From: Pseudarthrobacter sulfonivorans
Lineage (GTDB): Bacteria; Actinomycetota; Actinomycetes; Actinomycetales; Micrococcaceae
DNA length: 64,000 nucleotides
Reading direction: 5' to 3'
NCBI RefSeq assembly: GCF_014712225.1
Contig: NZ_JACXBW010000012.1
Location: 100,207 to 164,206 of the forward strand
Part shown: positions 8,041-17,391 of the stretch, in pieces
Layout: each line of letters begins with the position of its first letter
Numbering within the stretch: position 1 is the stretch's first letter
Notes under the pieces: model-generated
Told to the model about the DNA's origin: nothing
The model's input: only the letters and a program-made list of their open reading frames with translations
The model's database searches: none
Program-made: the position numbers and the translations under genes

Positions 8041-8069
8041 GTCATTTTTGTGTTATTTCTGCGTTATTT
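8041..8069. promoter_or_regulatory. Three heptamer direct repeats with 11-bp period (SARP-type site)
   Basis: GTCATTT (8041-8047), GTTATTT (8052-8058) and GTTATTT (8063-8069) are each separated by exactly 4 bp. SARP-family activators bind heptamer direct repeats with this 11-bp spacing, and a SARP/BTAD-type gene lies 550 bp away. On the plus strand an 8-bp gap then leads to TAGGGC, the usual SARP-to-minus-10 distance. The site lies between the peptide cassette and the plus-strand genes, so it could serve either side. An additional GTAAC-N3-GTTAC repeat is at 8022-8034. Confidence 0.5.
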
Positions 8070-8195
8070 GGTGAAAATAGGGCGTGCCAGCATTTGACTT
8101 GGGCGCCACATAATCTATGCCTAGGATGGTCATACCGGGCAGTAATGTCCCTGGACAATTGCGAATTGCAGACGACGAAAGCAGGGCGCCCGCTC

Positions 8196-8417
8196 ATGGC
8201 GGACATTGAAGGCACCATGGTTATCCGCGCGTGGGCGGAGCCTGCCCAAAACAACCAGCTTCGGGCCCGTTTGATCTCCAGCCGCCCTGGGCATGAGCGG
8301 GAGGTTGTGGAATCCGCGGCCGACGCCGAACAAATCCTCCTGGCAGTCCGGCGCTGGCTCGATTCGCTGCGTCCGGAAGACCACTCCGCCGGCGCGCCGG
8401 ACCCCGTCAGCCGCTAG
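8196..8417 (+). CDS. Small hypothetical protein of the peptide cassette
   Basis: From ATG 8196 the product has 73 residues. The same frame is open further upstream (ATG 8145 or TTG 8094), but those residues look non-coding. The core TMVIRAWAEP, then LRARLISSRPG, then ADAEQILLAVRRWLDSL reads as two beta strands followed by an amphipathic helix. I recognise no named family. It is transcribed divergently from the peptide/protease genes and lies upstream of the SARP-type regulator, so it may belong to the same system. No clear Shine-Dalgarno fixes the start. Confidence 0.5.
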   Translation: MADIEGTMVIRAWAEPAQNNQLRARLISSRPGHEREVVESAADAEQILLAVRRWLDSLRPEDHSAGAPDPVSR

Positions 8418-8617
8418 GCACCGTCACAGCAGCGGGGTCTTGGCCCGCGCACCCATGTTGGCCAGCAGGCCGACGCGATCCCGGGCAGCCAAGCCCGCCC
8501 TACCCCACTTGGCCGTCCGCCCTACCCCCGTTACTAAAATCGCTTGACATGATTAAGCCAAGTGCCACGATGGTAGCTGGGGGACGAGTGGAATCCGGCC
8601 GCTTGAGAGGGAAAAGC

Positions 8618-9337
8618 ATGACGGTGGCTCTCGCACAGGATTGGCACTTGAGCCTACTGGGGGCTTGGCGGTTGCGTTGCGGCGGCGACGCAGTGACGGT
8701 AGCTACCCGTGAGCAACGGCTGCTCGCCTGTGTGGGACTTCTCGGGTGCCGCCACCGCAGTTTCCTGGCCGGCCTGCTGTGGCCGAAGAGCAGCGAAACG
8801 CAGGCCGCTGGCAACCTCCGCACCACCGTCTGGTGCATTTCCCACTCTTTTCCGGACCTTCTCCATACCGGGGCAGACACACTGGAGTTGGAGGAATCGG
8901 TCCGTGTGGACGTCTCAGCACTGCAGCGGCACGTTGCCAGGATGCACGCCCAGCCCGGGGTCCAGGTTCCCGACGGCTACCTGGACCACCTGAGCAGGGC
9001 CGAGCTGCTGCCCGGCTGGTATGACGACTGGGTGATCTTCGAACAGGAGCGCCTGCGGCAATTGCGCCTCAGCGCGCTGGAGCTCATGGCCCGGCAGCAT
9101 CTGGCGGCCGACGAACCCGCCCGGGCCGTGATCGCGGCCATTTCAGCAGTGAGCATCGAACCCCTCAGGGAATCGGCGCATCTCCTGCTTGTCCAGGCCC
9201 ATCTTGCGGCCGGGAATAGGGCGGCTGCAGTCCGTGCGTACACGATGTTCGCGAGCAGACTTGATAGCGAACTCGGCGTTATGCCATCAGGCCAGTTGAG
9301 TGATCTCGTAGCGGCGTTCCGTCCGGCCTTGCACTGA
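8618..9337 (+). CDS. SARP-like transcriptional regulator with BTAD domain
   Basis: The protein has 239 residues from ATG 8618, chosen because AGAGGGAA precedes it; an upstream in-frame ATG at 8549 lacks one. The N-terminal part (LSLLGAWRL, REQRLLACVGLLG, FLAGLLWP) is an OmpR-like winged helix typical of SARPs. From about residue 90 it is a bacterial transcriptional activation domain with TPR-like helices (DYLDHL-type, then LVQAHLAAGNRAAAVRAYTMF and LDSELGVMPS). SARPs activate specialised-metabolite clusters. Here the likely target is the neighbouring peptide cassette, through the heptamer repeats at 8041-8069. A TTGACA box lies at 8544-8549. Confidence 0.8.
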   Translation: MTVALAQDWHLSLLGAWRLRCGGDAVTVATREQRLLACVGLLGCRHRSFLAGLLWPKSSETQAAGNLRTTVWCISHSFPDLLHTGADTLELEESVRVDVSALQRHVARMHAQPGVQVPDGYLDHLSRAELLPGWYDDWVIFEQERLRQLRLSALELMARQHLAADEPARAVIAAISAVSIEPLRESAHLLLVQAHLAAGNRAAAVRAYTMFASRLDSELGVMPSGQLSDLVAAFRPALH

Positions 9338-9375
9338 CTCCCGTCCCCCAGCCCGAAGTGCGGTACTTTGTGGCC

Positions 9376-9993
9376 ATGGACTTTGGCAACGCCGACAGCT
9401 GGGGTGCGGCGATCTACTTCTGGATCATCCCCGTGGTGCTCGGCGACGCCATCTTCCCGCCCATCCCGTCCGAGATGGTGGTGATCACCGGCGGCGCCCT
9501 CTCGGCGGACGGCCGGGCCAACGTTCTACTCGTGGCCGCCCTGGCTGCGCTGGCGTCCTGGCTCGGCGACATGGTGGTGTTCCAGCTTTTCAAGCGCCGG
9601 CTCAGCCATGTGCTTGACCGGTGGCGCTGGGGCCGGAAGGTCCACCACGGCATCCATCAAGCGATCGCCAGGGCCGGCCGCTCATCCACCTACGGGACCA
9701 TTATCGGTGCCCGCTTCATCCCGGCCGGACGGCTGGCGACGTCGGCAGCCGCGGGAATCGCCGATGTCTCGGTCCGCGGTTTCAGCCTATGCGCCGGGCT
9801 CGGCGCGGTCCTCTGGGCCGGCTGGCTGGTGGGTCTTGGCTACTTCACGGGTTCGGCAACCGGGCTGCCGTTCTGGGCCAGCTCGCTGATCGGCGTGGGA
9901 GTGGGGCTGGTGATCGGCGCCGCCGTCGGAGTCATTGTCACCCGCCGCCGCGGCACCCGCTCCCCCGTGGATGAGCCAGCTCCGGGCGACTGA
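9376..9993 (+). CDS. DedA/SNARE-associated family membrane protein
   Basis: The protein has about 205 residues. It has the DedA features: a re-entrant FPPIPSEMVV segment, a conserved GxxLG-type SWLGDMVVFQLFK stretch, and GARFIPAGRLATSAAAGI with the functional arginine. DedA proteins are inner-membrane lipid (undecaprenyl phosphate or phospholipid) translocases needed for envelope homeostasis. ATG 9376 is chosen over GTG 9358 because TACTTT (9364-9369) sits 6 nt before it and no Shine-Dalgarno is present, as for many leaderless genes in this window. Confidence 0.83.
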   Translation: MDFGNADSWGAAIYFWIIPVVLGDAIFPPIPSEMVVITGGALSADGRANVLLVAALAALASWLGDMVVFQLFKRRLSHVLDRWRWGRKVHHGIHQAIARAGRSSTYGTIIGARFIPAGRLATSAAAGIADVSVRGFSLCAGLGAVLWAGWLVGLGYFTGSATGLPFWASSLIGVGVGLVIGAAVGVIVTRRRGTRSPVDEPAPGD

Positions 9994-9994
9994 T

Positions 9995-10300
9995 TTACAC
10001 GGGTGCCCAGCGGCCGCGGTTGCGGCGCAGCACCATCAGTGAGCCGGTCAGCGCAACGCGTTCGACGGCGTCGCGCATCATGGCTGCCGATGCGCGCGCC
10101 TGCTGGTTCTCACCGTTGTATTCGGTGGGCTCCACGAGGAAGCGGAGGTTCAGTTGCGGGACGCCGCCAGCGAGCTCCAGCTGGTTGGCCTCCACATGGT
10201 GACGGGTCTCCAGGGCCTCCACGGCGGCGGCCATCACGGCTTCGGGCGCATTGCCGGGCTTCAGGCCGGTGATCTTCAGGCGGGTCTGGAACGAAGGCAT
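9995..10300 (-). CDS. Conserved hypothetical protein
   Basis: The product has 101 residues from ATG 10300 (MPSFQTRLKITGLKPG). It is a small soluble alpha/beta protein with no signal peptide or membrane segment. It contains a stretch LNLRFLVEPTEYNGENQQARA and ends with a basic RRNRGRW tail. I do not recognise a family with a known function. TAAGGT lies 7 nt upstream of the ATG and no Shine-Dalgarno is seen, so it may be leaderless. It stands alone between the convergent dedA and the 99-bp repeat. Confidence 0.6.
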   Translation of the reverse strand: MPSFQTRLKITGLKPGNAPEAVMAAAVEALETRHHVEANQLELAGGVPQLNLRFLVEPTEYNGENQQARASAAMMRDAVERVALTGSLMVLRRNRGRWAPV

Positions 10301-10355
10301 GCCGTCAACCTTACCCACCCCGCGCCTGCCCCTGCCCCTCCCCCTCCCCGCCAGA

Positions 10356-10454
10356 CGCTCTCTCACTTAATGCAGGAAAACCCCGATCGCTCTCTCACTT
10401 TCCTTAGGAAAGTGAGAGAGCGTTTGGGAAAAACCCGCATTAAGTGAGAGAGCG
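10356..10454. repeat. 99-bp nested palindromic element, copy 1
   Basis: The outer arms CGCTCTCTCACTTAATGC (10356-10373) and its exact inverse (10437-10454) enclose inner arms CGCTCTCTCACTTTCC (10388-10403) and the inverse (10407-10422) around a 3-nt centre. Each half therefore carries the same CGCTCTCTCACTT core twice in direct orientation, mirrored in the other half. Four other full copies in the window are also exactly 99 bp. It lies downstream of ppc. Confidence 0.85.
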
Positions 10455-10478
10455 TCCGAGGGGGTGGGGGTTGGCCGG

Positions 10479-10550
10479 TGTTGCGCAGCCTTAGCCGGGT
10501 GTTGCGCAGCCTTAGCCGGGTGTTGCGCAGCCTTAGCCGGTGTTGCGCAG
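10479..10550. repeat. 21-bp tandem repeat spanning the ppc stop codon
   Basis: TGTTGCGCAG recurs at 10479, 10500, 10521 and 10541 (periods 21, 21, 20) with conserved CCTTAGCC between. The last unit lies inside the ppc coding end, and each upstream unit repeats the final codons and the TAA stop. It looks like slippage duplication of the ppc 3' end. Confidence 0.8.
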
Positions 10551-13355
10551 GCCTGCTGCGACCCCGTTGACCGTGATCAGCATGGCCCGCTGAAGCCTTT
10601 CGTCGATCTCGGCGTTGCTCATGGTTTCGCCTTCTGTGCCCTGGGCGGCCCGGATGCGCCGGAGGAGCTCCACCTGCAGGTAGCTGATGGGGTCCAGGTA
10701 CTGGTCGCGGACTTCGAGCGAACGCTTAAGCGTGGGCTGAGCATCCAGGAGCACGTTCTCACCGGTAAGGTTCTGGATTTCCGTGACCGTGAGGTCGTAC
10801 TCCTCGCGGATGGTGCGGAAGATGCGGTGCAGTTCCTCGGGTACCAGCGTGGCCACGTAGTAACCGGCGATGTCCAGGTCCGTTTTGGCCAGGGTCATCT
10901 CCACGTTGGAGAGCACGGACCGGAAGAAGTGCCACTGCTCCATCATCTCCACAAGCTCACCGGAGTGGCCGGCCTCGCGGGCAGCCTTCAGGCCCGAGCC
11001 CACGCCGAACCAGCCCGGCACGATCTGCCGGGACTGGGTCCAGCCGAACACCCACGGGATGGCGCGGAGGCCGCCGAGCCCGGCACCGGAATCAGGGCGC
11101 TTGGACGGGCGGGAGCCGATGTTCAGCGAGCCCAGCTGCTCCACCGGGGTGGAGGCCAGGAAGTAGGCGGGCAGGTCAGGATCGTCGATGAGCTTCCGGT
11201 ACCGGTCGAACGCACCGTCGGAAATGGTTTCCATGACATGCCCGTAGCGTTCGCGCTGGTCGTCGGAGGTCCGGGGGTCGCGGTGCAGCGCCGAGCCCTG
11301 GAGGACAGCCGCAAGAGAGAGCTCGAGGTTTTCCCGGGCCAGCTCCGGCAGCGAGTACTTGTCCGAAATGACCTCACCCTGTTCGGTGAACTTGATCTCG
11401 CCTTCCAGCACACCGTTCGGCTGGGCCATGATGGCGTCGTAGGTGGGCCCGCCGCCGCGGCCCACGGAACCTCCGCGGCCATGGAACAGCCGGACCCGGA
11501 CGCCGTGCTTGGCCGCGACGTCGCGCAGGTTGCGCTGGGTTTTGTGGATCTCCCACTGGCTGGTCATCACGCCGGACTCCTTGTTGGAGTCCGAGTAGCC
11601 CAGCATGATTTCCTGGACGTCGCCGCGGAGCCTGACCAGGTCCCGGTAGGACGGCACGGACAACAGCTGGTCCACGATCTCCGCCGAGGCGCGCAGTTCC
11701 TCCACGGTTTCCAGCAGCGGCGCGAAGCCGATCTTGGCGTACGGCGATTCGCCGAACAGGTTGATCAGGCCGGCTTCCCGGGCCAGGACCGCCGCGGCCA
11801 GGACGTCGTCCGCGCCGCGGGTCATCGAGATGATGTAGGTCTCGATGACGTCCGGACCGTAGGTGCGCAGGGCGCGCCGGATTTCACGGAACACGTCGTA
11901 CGTTCCGTCCGCGACGCCGTCGAGCTTGATGGGGTGGCCGGACAGCGGACGGCGGGAGGCGAGCTCGGAGCCCAGCACCTCGAAGCGCTCAGGGCGGCTC
12001 AGTTCGGCGTAGCGGAGGCCCGGGCCGCCGAGCCGGTCCATAAGCTGGCCCACGGCGTCGTGGTGGTGGTCCGCGTGCTCGCGGATGTCCAGGGTGGCCA
12101 GGTGCAGCCCGAACGAGGCGACGGCGCGGCGGACGCGCGCCAGCGCGCCGTCAGCAACGAGCGACGCCGAGTGGTTGCGGAGGGACAGTTCCAGCAGTTC
12201 CAGATCGGCCAGGAGTTCGCCCGTGGAGCTGTAGTCGCGGCCGTGTTCGTGGGTGGAGTCCACGGCAACCCGCTTGCCGGTGTTGATGAGTTTGGCCTTG
12301 ATGCAGGTGAGCTTGAGGCGGTACGGCTCCTGGGCGTTCAGCTCCAGGACGCGGCGGTCAAGGCCCGGGAGCTTCTTCAGGTCAGCCTCGATCGAATCCA
12401 GCAGGCCCTGGTCCGCGCCCGACAAGGCTGTGGAGTTGGACAGGATGGAAATCAGCTCGTCCATCATGGCGATACTGATGCGCACGGCGTGCTGGTTCTG
12501 GATCTGCAGGATTTCCCGGGTGACGGCTGCCGTGACGTTGGGGTTACCGTCGCGGTCGCCGCCGATCCAGGAACCGAACCGGATGGGGGCGTCTTGGGAC
12601 GCGAGGCTGACGCCGTGCTCTCCAAGCAATTCCGAGAAGTCTGACAGTATCTCCGGCATGGCGTCGGTGAGGATGCCGCCGAGGTAATAGATCGCGTTGC
12701 GGGCCTCGTCCACCGGTGTGGGACGCACCTGCCGCAGCTCGTCGGTCTGCCACATCTGGTCGATGACCTCGGACAGTTGGCGGTCCTGCCGGCGGCGCGC
12801 GGACGTGCCTTCCTTGGTGGGCTGGGCCAGCACGTCGGAGAGCTTGCGGATTTTGTCCAGCACCGAACGGCGCGAGGCTTCGGTGGGGTGGGCTGTGAAG
12901 ATGGGGCGGACATCCAGTCCGTCGACCACCTCCTGGAGCCTTTCGGGGCCTGCCTGGGCTGCGATTTCGGTTACAGCCTTGGCCAGCCAGCCGTCCTTTT
13001 CCTGCCTGGTCCGCAGAGTGCGGACGCGGTGGACCTGCTCGGCGGCGTTGGCGAGGTGGAAATAGAAGGCGAAGGCCCGCACCAGGTCGGTTGCCTGCTC
13101 AATTGGCAGGGAGCCCAGCAGTTCGCGGACCTGCTCGACGACGTCGTGCGCGCTCCACGGGCCCGTGGCATCGGCGCCGCCGCGGGCGGCTTCCTTGGAT
13201 TCCTTGGTGAGGAGGCGGACCTGCTCCACGAGGTCCAGGAGTTCGGGGCCGTGCTGGCGCACCAGGGATTCGCCCAGCAGGGTGGAGACGCGCCGGACGT
13301 CGGCCCTCAGTTCTGAGGCGAGATCGGTTGTGGGATTCACTGCAGTGTTAGCCAT
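10533..13355 (-). CDS. ppc: Phosphoenolpyruvate carboxylase
   Basis: This 940-residue cytoplasmic enzyme carboxylates phosphoenolpyruvate with bicarbonate to oxaloacetate, refilling the TCA cycle. Hallmark motifs are [12 protein letters not shown] with the catalytic His in the N-terminal half, [14 protein letters not shown], and the glycine loop [19 protein letters not shown], followed by the C-terminal RNTG. Length is normal for bacterial PEPC. It is monocistronic. Its final codons and stop lie within a 21-bp tandem repeat, followed by a 99-bp palindromic element that may aid termination. Confidence 0.97.
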   Translation of the reverse strand: MANTAVNPTTDLASELRADVRRVSTLLGESLVRQHGPELLDLVEQVRLLTKESKEAARGGADATGPWSAHDVVEQVRELLGSLPIEQATDLVRAFAFYFHLANAAEQVHRVRTLRTRQEKDGWLAKAVTEIAAQAGPERLQEVVDGLDVRPIFTAHPTEASRRSVLDKIRKLSDVLAQPTKEGTSARRRQDRQLSEVIDQMWQTDELRQVRPTPVDEARNAIYYLGGILTDAMPEILSDFSELLGEHGVSLASQDAPIRFGSWIGGDRDGNPNVTAAVTREILQIQNQHAVRISIAMMDELISILSNSTALSGADQGLLDSIEADLKKLPGLDRRVLELNAQEPYRLKLTCIKAKLINTGKRVAVDSTHEHGRDYSSTGELLADLELLELSLRNHSASLVADGALARVRRAVASFGLHLATLDIREHADHHHDAVGQLMDRLGGPGLRYAELSRPERFEVLGSELASRRPLSGHPIKLDGVADGTYDVFREIRRALRTYGPDVIETYIISMTRGADDVLAAAVLAREAGLINLFGESPYAKIGFAPLLETVEELRASAEIVDQLLSVPSYRDLVRLRGDVQEIMLGYSDSNKESGVMTSQWEIHKTQRNLRDVAAKHGVRVRLFHGRGGSVGRGGGPTYDAIMAQPNGVLEGEIKFTEQGEVISDKYSLPELARENLELSLAAVLQGSALHRDPRTSDDQRERYGHVMETISDGAFDRYRKLIDDPDLPAYFLASTPVEQLGSLNIGSRPSKRPDSGAGLGGLRAIPWVFGWTQSRQIVPGWFGVGSGLKAAREAGHSGELVEMMEQWHFFRSVLSNVEMTLAKTDLDIAGYYVATLVPEELHRIFRTIREEYDLTVTEIQNLTGENVLLDAQPTLKRSLEVRDQYLDPISYLQVELLRRIRAAQGTEGETMSNAEIDERLQRAMLITVNGVAAGLRNTG

Positions 13356-13525
13356 GGAAACTGTCTTTCGAGGGTTCGGGACTTGGCTCGTACACTGCGC
13401 TGGATACTGTGAGCCGCGTTACTACCATTCGATGCTACCCGCACCCGATGGCGAAGCGGGAATCCGTCTCAGCTGACGTCCCGGCGCTTGACTTCCGGCG
13501 CAGGACCGGCTTTCCTGTGACGGGC

Positions 13526-14206
13526 TCAGCGGGCCACTTTGAAGTTGAACTCGCCAGTCCCCAGCGCACCCCACACCCGTAACCACAGGGGCAGGATCAT
13601 TTCCGCGCCGCGGGCGGTGGTGATGTCGCCGAGGTCGAGCACGTCTGTATGGCCAAGGGCCGCCAGGATTTCAGTGACCTCTGCCTTGGCCCCGGCATCA
13701 TTGCCGGAAACAAACACGGTGTGGTCTCCGCCGGCAACGCGGCCGGGTTCAACCATCACACTGTTGGTCATGGTGTTCAGCGTCTTGACCACCTTCGCTT
13801 CCGGGAAGGCTCGTTGGATCTGTTCACCCAGGCTGTCCGTATTCACCGGGTTCAGGGACGGCGGGAAACCCCGGGAGAAATCCAGTGGATTGGCGACGTC
13901 CATCACGATCTTCCCGGCCAGGTTCGCTGCGCCGGCCTCGGTCAGTGCCTCAACTGAGGCCGTGCCGTTCGTCGCGTTGACCACCAGTTCGCTGGCCGCA
14001 GCGGCGTCGGCGAACGCGGCGACGGCTATCTCCCGGTGGGATGCGTGCCACTGGGAAAAGGGCGGTCCGCCCGTCCGGCCAGGTTCGGTGCGGGCCAGCG
14101 TGGCCTGCGGGTCACGGGTTCCAATCACCACATCGTGGCCGAGTCCGGACAGGGCCGCGGCGAGGGCGGGCCCCACGCTTCCGGTTCCGAGTACTGCAAT
14201 CTTCAT
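13526..14206 (-). CDS. NADPH-dependent F420 reductase-like oxidoreductase
   Basis: The protein has 226 residues from ATG 14206 (MKIAVLGTGSVGPALAAAL), preferred over the in-frame GTG 14212 because CTGGAG lies 5 nt upstream of the ATG. The N-terminus is a Rossmann fold with GTGSVG. VINATNGTASVEAL-type and DVANPLDFSRGFPPSL stretches match the COG2085 family (F420:NADP oxidoreductase-like and related dinucleotide-binding proteins). The exact substrate is unknown. F420 use is possible in this actinobacterial group but is not shown by the sequence. Confidence 0.72.
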   Translation of the reverse strand: MKIAVLGTGSVGPALAAALSGLGHDVVIGTRDPQATLARTEPGRTGGPPFSQWHASHREIAVAAFADAAAASELVVNATNGTASVEALTEAGAANLAGKIVMDVANPLDFSRGFPPSLNPVNTDSLGEQIQRAFPEAKVVKTLNTMTNSVMVEPGRVAGGDHTVFVSGNDAGAKAEVTEILAALGHTDVLDLGDITTARGAEMILPLWLRVWGALGTGEFNFKVAR

Positions 14207-14348
14207 AGTCACTCCAGTCCGGTCTGCTGTGGTCCTTCAGGTCAGACGTTACTCTCGCCTCCCGGAGTATGCGCGCCCGGGACAGCCGCGGAATGAACGG
14301 CGCCGCGCCGGGGTTGAAGCGGGCAACCAGGACCCTGATGGAGGAACC

Positions 14349-15185
14349 ATGCACACCGCCGCAGCCGCGCAGCTGGAACGCTGGCAGCGTTTCCGCACCA
14401 ACCGGAACAAAGCCCTGGCCGCCCGCCACGGCTGGCTGACCCTCACCTCCTTCCAGTGGCTGGAGTCCCGGCCCGCCGGCGTCGACCTCGCCCCCGGTTT
14501 GTGGTCAACGGACGGCACGACGGCGGCGCTCACCGCCGCGGCCGAGGACGGCCTGACGCTGGTGGCCACCGGTGAACGGGTGGACGGAACCGTCACCGCC
14601 TCCCTCACCAACGAGGAATCCCTGATGTGGGTGCAGTTCGGCGGCGCCGACGGCCAGCAAGTGGTGGTTGAACTGGCCGTGCGCGCTGACCGGTACGCCA
14701 TCCGCACCCGGGATTCAGCCTCACCCGTCCTGACGGAGTTCGACGGCGTGCCCACCTTCGGCTACAACCCGGACCTGGTGATTGAGGCCGCCTATGAGCC
14801 GTATCCCGAGCCGGTGGCCATCCCGATCGGAACGGCCAATCCTTTAGTGGACGGTGTGCATTATTCGGTGGGCGAGGTAGTTTTCCGGCTCCCCGGAATC
14901 AGCCATGAATACCGCCTGCACGCCGAGGAGGACAAGCTCGGGGCACTGACCATCACCTTCCACGACGGAACCAACGGCGAATCCACTGACGAGTGGCGGA
15001 AGGTCTCTACGCCCCGGCCGCGCGTTGACGCCGAAGGGAAGGCAACCGTGGTGCTGGATTTCAACCGGGCCATCAACTACCCCAGCGCGTTCACACCGTT
15101 CGGGACCTGCCCGATGCCGGTGAAGAACAACAGCCTGGACGCCAAGATCGAAGCCGGCGAAAAGCAGCCCACCCTCGCGGACTGA
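14349..15185 (+). CDS. DUF1684 domain protein
   Basis: The protein has 278 residues from ATG 14349, with GGAGG 4-8 nt upstream. It starts with an RWQRFRTNRNKALAARHGWLTLTSF stretch and ends with the family signature DFNRAINYPSAFTPFGTCPMPVKNN-like block. That block is highly conserved in DUF1684 proteins and may form a metal or ligand site. Function is unknown. It has no signal peptide, so it is cytoplasmic. It lies in an independent unit divergent from the F420 reductase-like gene. Confidence 0.8.
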   Translation: MHTAAAAQLERWQRFRTNRNKALAARHGWLTLTSFQWLESRPAGVDLAPGLWSTDGTTAALTAAAEDGLTLVATGERVDGTVTASLTNEESLMWVQFGGADGQQVVVELAVRADRYAIRTRDSASPVLTEFDGVPTFGYNPDLVIEAAYEPYPEPVAIPIGTANPLVDGVHYSVGEVVFRLPGISHEYRLHAEEDKLGALTITFHDGTNGESTDEWRKVSTPRPRVDAEGKATVVLDFNRAINYPSAFTPFGTCPMPVKNNSLDAKIEAGEKQPTLAD

Positions 15186-15218
15186 GCCTGTCCGGATTTC
15201 GACGGTCCCAACCGGGCC

Positions 15219-16427
15219 TCAGACGATCGCGGACACCCCCGTGACGGCCCGGCCCACGATGAGCGTATTGATCTCGTAGGAGCCCTCGTACGTGAAGATG
15301 GCCTCGGCGTCGGCGAAAATCTTGGCCATCCGGTAGTCGGTCACAATGCCGTTGCCGCCCAGGATGGACCGGCCCAGCGCCACCGTCTCGCGCATCCGGG
15401 CGCTGGTATAGGACTTGGCGAGGGCCACCTGGGGCATGTCCGCGGCGCCGTCGTCCTGCAGCTGGGCCAGCCGGGCCATCATGCCCATGCTCGCCACGGC
15501 GTTGCCCAGCATGGTGACCAGCTGCTGCTGGATGAGCTGGAACTTCGCCAGCGGCCGGCCGAACTGCCGGCGTTCGACGGCGTACTGCCGGGCGACGTCG
15601 AACGCCGCAAGCTGCTGTCCCACCGCCTGCCACGCCACCATGATCCGGGAGCCGCGCAGGAGCCGGTTGGTGTCCTCGAAACTGTTGATGCCGGCAAAAC
15701 GGTCGGCCTCGGCCACCTGGACGTCCTCAAACACGATGTCGGCGTTCTGCACCGTCCGCAGCGCAATTTTGTTTTCAATCCGGCTCCGGCTCACCCCCGG
15801 CAGGGACGCGTCCACAATGAATCCGCGCACCGCGCCGGGCAACCCGTCGGCGCCGGCGGATTCGTCCCTGGCCCACACGAGCATGTAGTCGCAGAACGTC
15901 CCGTTCCCGATCCAGCGCTTGGCGCCGTTGAGCACCCAGGCGTCGCCGCCGGCGTCGGATTTTCCTGTGGCGCTGGAGATGCGCCGCGCCCGGGTCTCCA
16001 TCCCGCCGGCAACATCGGAGCCATGGCCGGGTTCGGTGAGGGCGAAGGCGCCGGTGATGCGCAGGCTTGCGGCGTCCTCAAGCAGCCGCTCCTTTTGGCC
16101 GGCCGAGCCGAACCCGTAGAGCGACTCCACGAACAGGTCATGGTGGACCAGGAAAAACGTGGCGATCGACGTGTCCACGCGCGTCATCTCGGCAATGACC
16201 AGGCCCGCGAAGAGATTGCTGTAGCCACGTTGCGCGGGTGTGCTCAGCTCCAGCGCGGCGAGCTTGGGCAGGATGTGCGCCGGAAACTCCGCCTTGTTCC
16301 ACCACTCCGAGGCGTAGGGGGCGATCTCCGTGGCCAGGAACGCCCGCAGCTCGGCCAGCTTGGCCTGTTCCTTCGGGTCAAGCAGGGACTCAAAAGCGAA
16401 AAAGTCGGCGGTGGGCAGCCCGTTCAT
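15219..16427 (-). CDS. Acyl-CoA dehydrogenase, glutaryl-CoA dehydrogenase-like
   Basis: This 402-residue FAD enzyme oxidises the alpha-beta bond of an acyl-CoA thioester. Motifs are [11 protein letters not shown] (FAD/substrate loop), a [13 protein letters not shown] block, [22 protein letters not shown] and the C-terminal [29 protein letters not shown]. The last includes the Glu region used as catalytic base in the glutaryl-CoA dehydrogenase group. Its start overlaps the SDR stop by 4 bp, forming a two-gene fatty or amino acid catabolic operon. The chain specificity is not determinable. Confidence 0.9.
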   Translation of the reverse strand: MNGLPTADFFAFESLLDPKEQAKLAELRAFLATEIAPYASEWWNKAEFPAHILPKLAALELSTPAQRGYSNLFAGLVIAEMTRVDTSIATFFLVHHDLFVESLYGFGSAGQKERLLEDAASLRITGAFALTEPGHGSDVAGGMETRARRISSATGKSDAGGDAWVLNGAKRWIGNGTFCDYMLVWARDESAGADGLPGAVRGFIVDASLPGVSRSRIENKIALRTVQNADIVFEDVQVAEADRFAGINSFEDTNRLLRGSRIMVAWQAVGQQLAAFDVARQYAVERRQFGRPLAKFQLIQQQLVTMLGNAVASMGMMARLAQLQDDGAADMPQVALAKSYTSARMRETVALGRSILGGNGIVTDYRMAKIFADAEAIFTYEGSYEINTLIVGRAVTGVSAIV

Positions 16428-17242
16428 TTCGGGCCCATCCGGATGGCGCCGTCAAGCCGGATGGTTTCGCCGTTGATCATGGCGTTGTCCACGATGTGCG
16501 CCACCAGGTTGGCGTACTCGGCAGGCTTGCCCAGCCGCGAGGGATGCGGGACCTGCCGGCCCAGCGAGTCCTGGGCATCCTGCGGCAGCGTCGCCATCAT
16601 GGGTGTCTCGAAGATCCCCGGGGCGATGGTCACCACGCGCACCAGCGAGCGCGCCAGCTCACGGGCCAACGGCAGGGTCATCGCGGCGACGGCCCCCTTC
16701 GAGGCGGCGTAGGCCGGCTGGCCGATCTGTCCGTCGAAGGCCGCCACGGATGCGGTGTTCACGATGACGCCACGCTCCGGGCCGCCCAGGCCGGTGCTGA
16801 CCGGCTCCGTCTCCACCATGGCCGCGGCCGCCAGGCGCACTACATTGAACGTCCCGATAAGGTTCACCTGGATGACGCGGTTGAAGACGTCCAGCGGGAG
16901 GACCCCGTTACGGCCCAGCACTTTGCCCGGCGTGGCAATGCCCGCGCAGTTGACCACGATCCGGAGCGGCCCGGCGTTCACGGCGGCATCGACGGCGGCC
17001 TGCACCTCCGCCTCGTTGGTAACGTCCGCGGGAACAAAGACCGCCCGCGGCCCGGCGTCCTTTGGGCCACCCGCGCCTGTACCGCCGCCGGCGTTCAACT
17101 CCGCCGCGTAAGCCGACCCGGCAGACGACGGCAGGTCCACCAGCACCACCGAGGCGCCGGCGTCGAACAGGCGCTTCGCGGTGGCAGCGCCCAAACCCGA
17201 CGCCCCGCCCGTAATCAGCGCGACCGTACCCTTGACGTCCAT
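16424..17242 (-). CDS. SDR-family 3-hydroxyacyl-CoA dehydrogenase-like enzyme
   Basis: This 272-residue NAD(P)-dependent short-chain dehydrogenase resembles the HSD10/type II 3-hydroxyacyl-CoA dehydrogenase group. It has the cofactor motif TGGASGLG at about residue 12, NCAG, an active-site serine in [10 protein letters not shown], and the YAASKGA catalytic Tyr/Lys motif. Co-transcription with the acyl-CoA dehydrogenase (ATGA overlap) supports a role in beta-oxidation-like degradation of a branched or short acyl-CoA. An insertion of about 15 residues rich in Gly/Ala ([14 protein letters not shown]) follows the third strand. Confidence 0.88.
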   Translation of the reverse strand: MDVKGTVALITGGASGLGAATAKRLFDAGASVVLVDLPSSAGSAYAAELNAGGGTGAGGPKDAGPRAVFVPADVTNEAEVQAAVDAAVNAGPLRIVVNCAGIATPGKVLGRNGVLPLDVFNRVIQVNLIGTFNVVRLAAAAMVETEPVSTGLGGPERGVIVNTASVAAFDGQIGQPAYAASKGAVAAMTLPLARELARSLVRVVTIAPGIFETPMMATLPQDAQDSLGRQVPHPSRLGKPAEYANLVAHIVDNAMINGETIRLDGAIRMGPK

Positions 17243-17283
17243 ACATCCTCCTTGATGCGGCCCCCGCAGGCGTACCGGCGGCG

Positions 17284-17306
17284 AGTATTAGTTAGTGAAT
17301 GTTAAC
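17284..17306 (-). promoter_or_regulatory. Promoter and candidate operator of the SDR/acyl-CoA dehydrogenase operon
   Basis: On the minus strand a -10-like TAATACT (17290-17284) lies directly beside the inverted repeat GTTA-N8-TAAC (17291-17306) in an AT-rich patch. TetR-family regulators of acyl-CoA catabolism often bind such repeats. No regulator gene is adjacent, so the binding protein is unknown. Confidence 0.4.
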
Positions 17307-17391
17307 TGAAATACGTGTGCGCCGCACCCTCGCGCGGGCTCAGGCACCTCGCGCCCAGGAACCGGCCGCGAACGCCCGCTAGGGTGGACGC

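Noticed and set aside
10464..12644. Long plus-strand open frame opposite ppc
   Set aside because: It is a high-GC shadow of the ppc gene, with no start signal and low-complexity composition.
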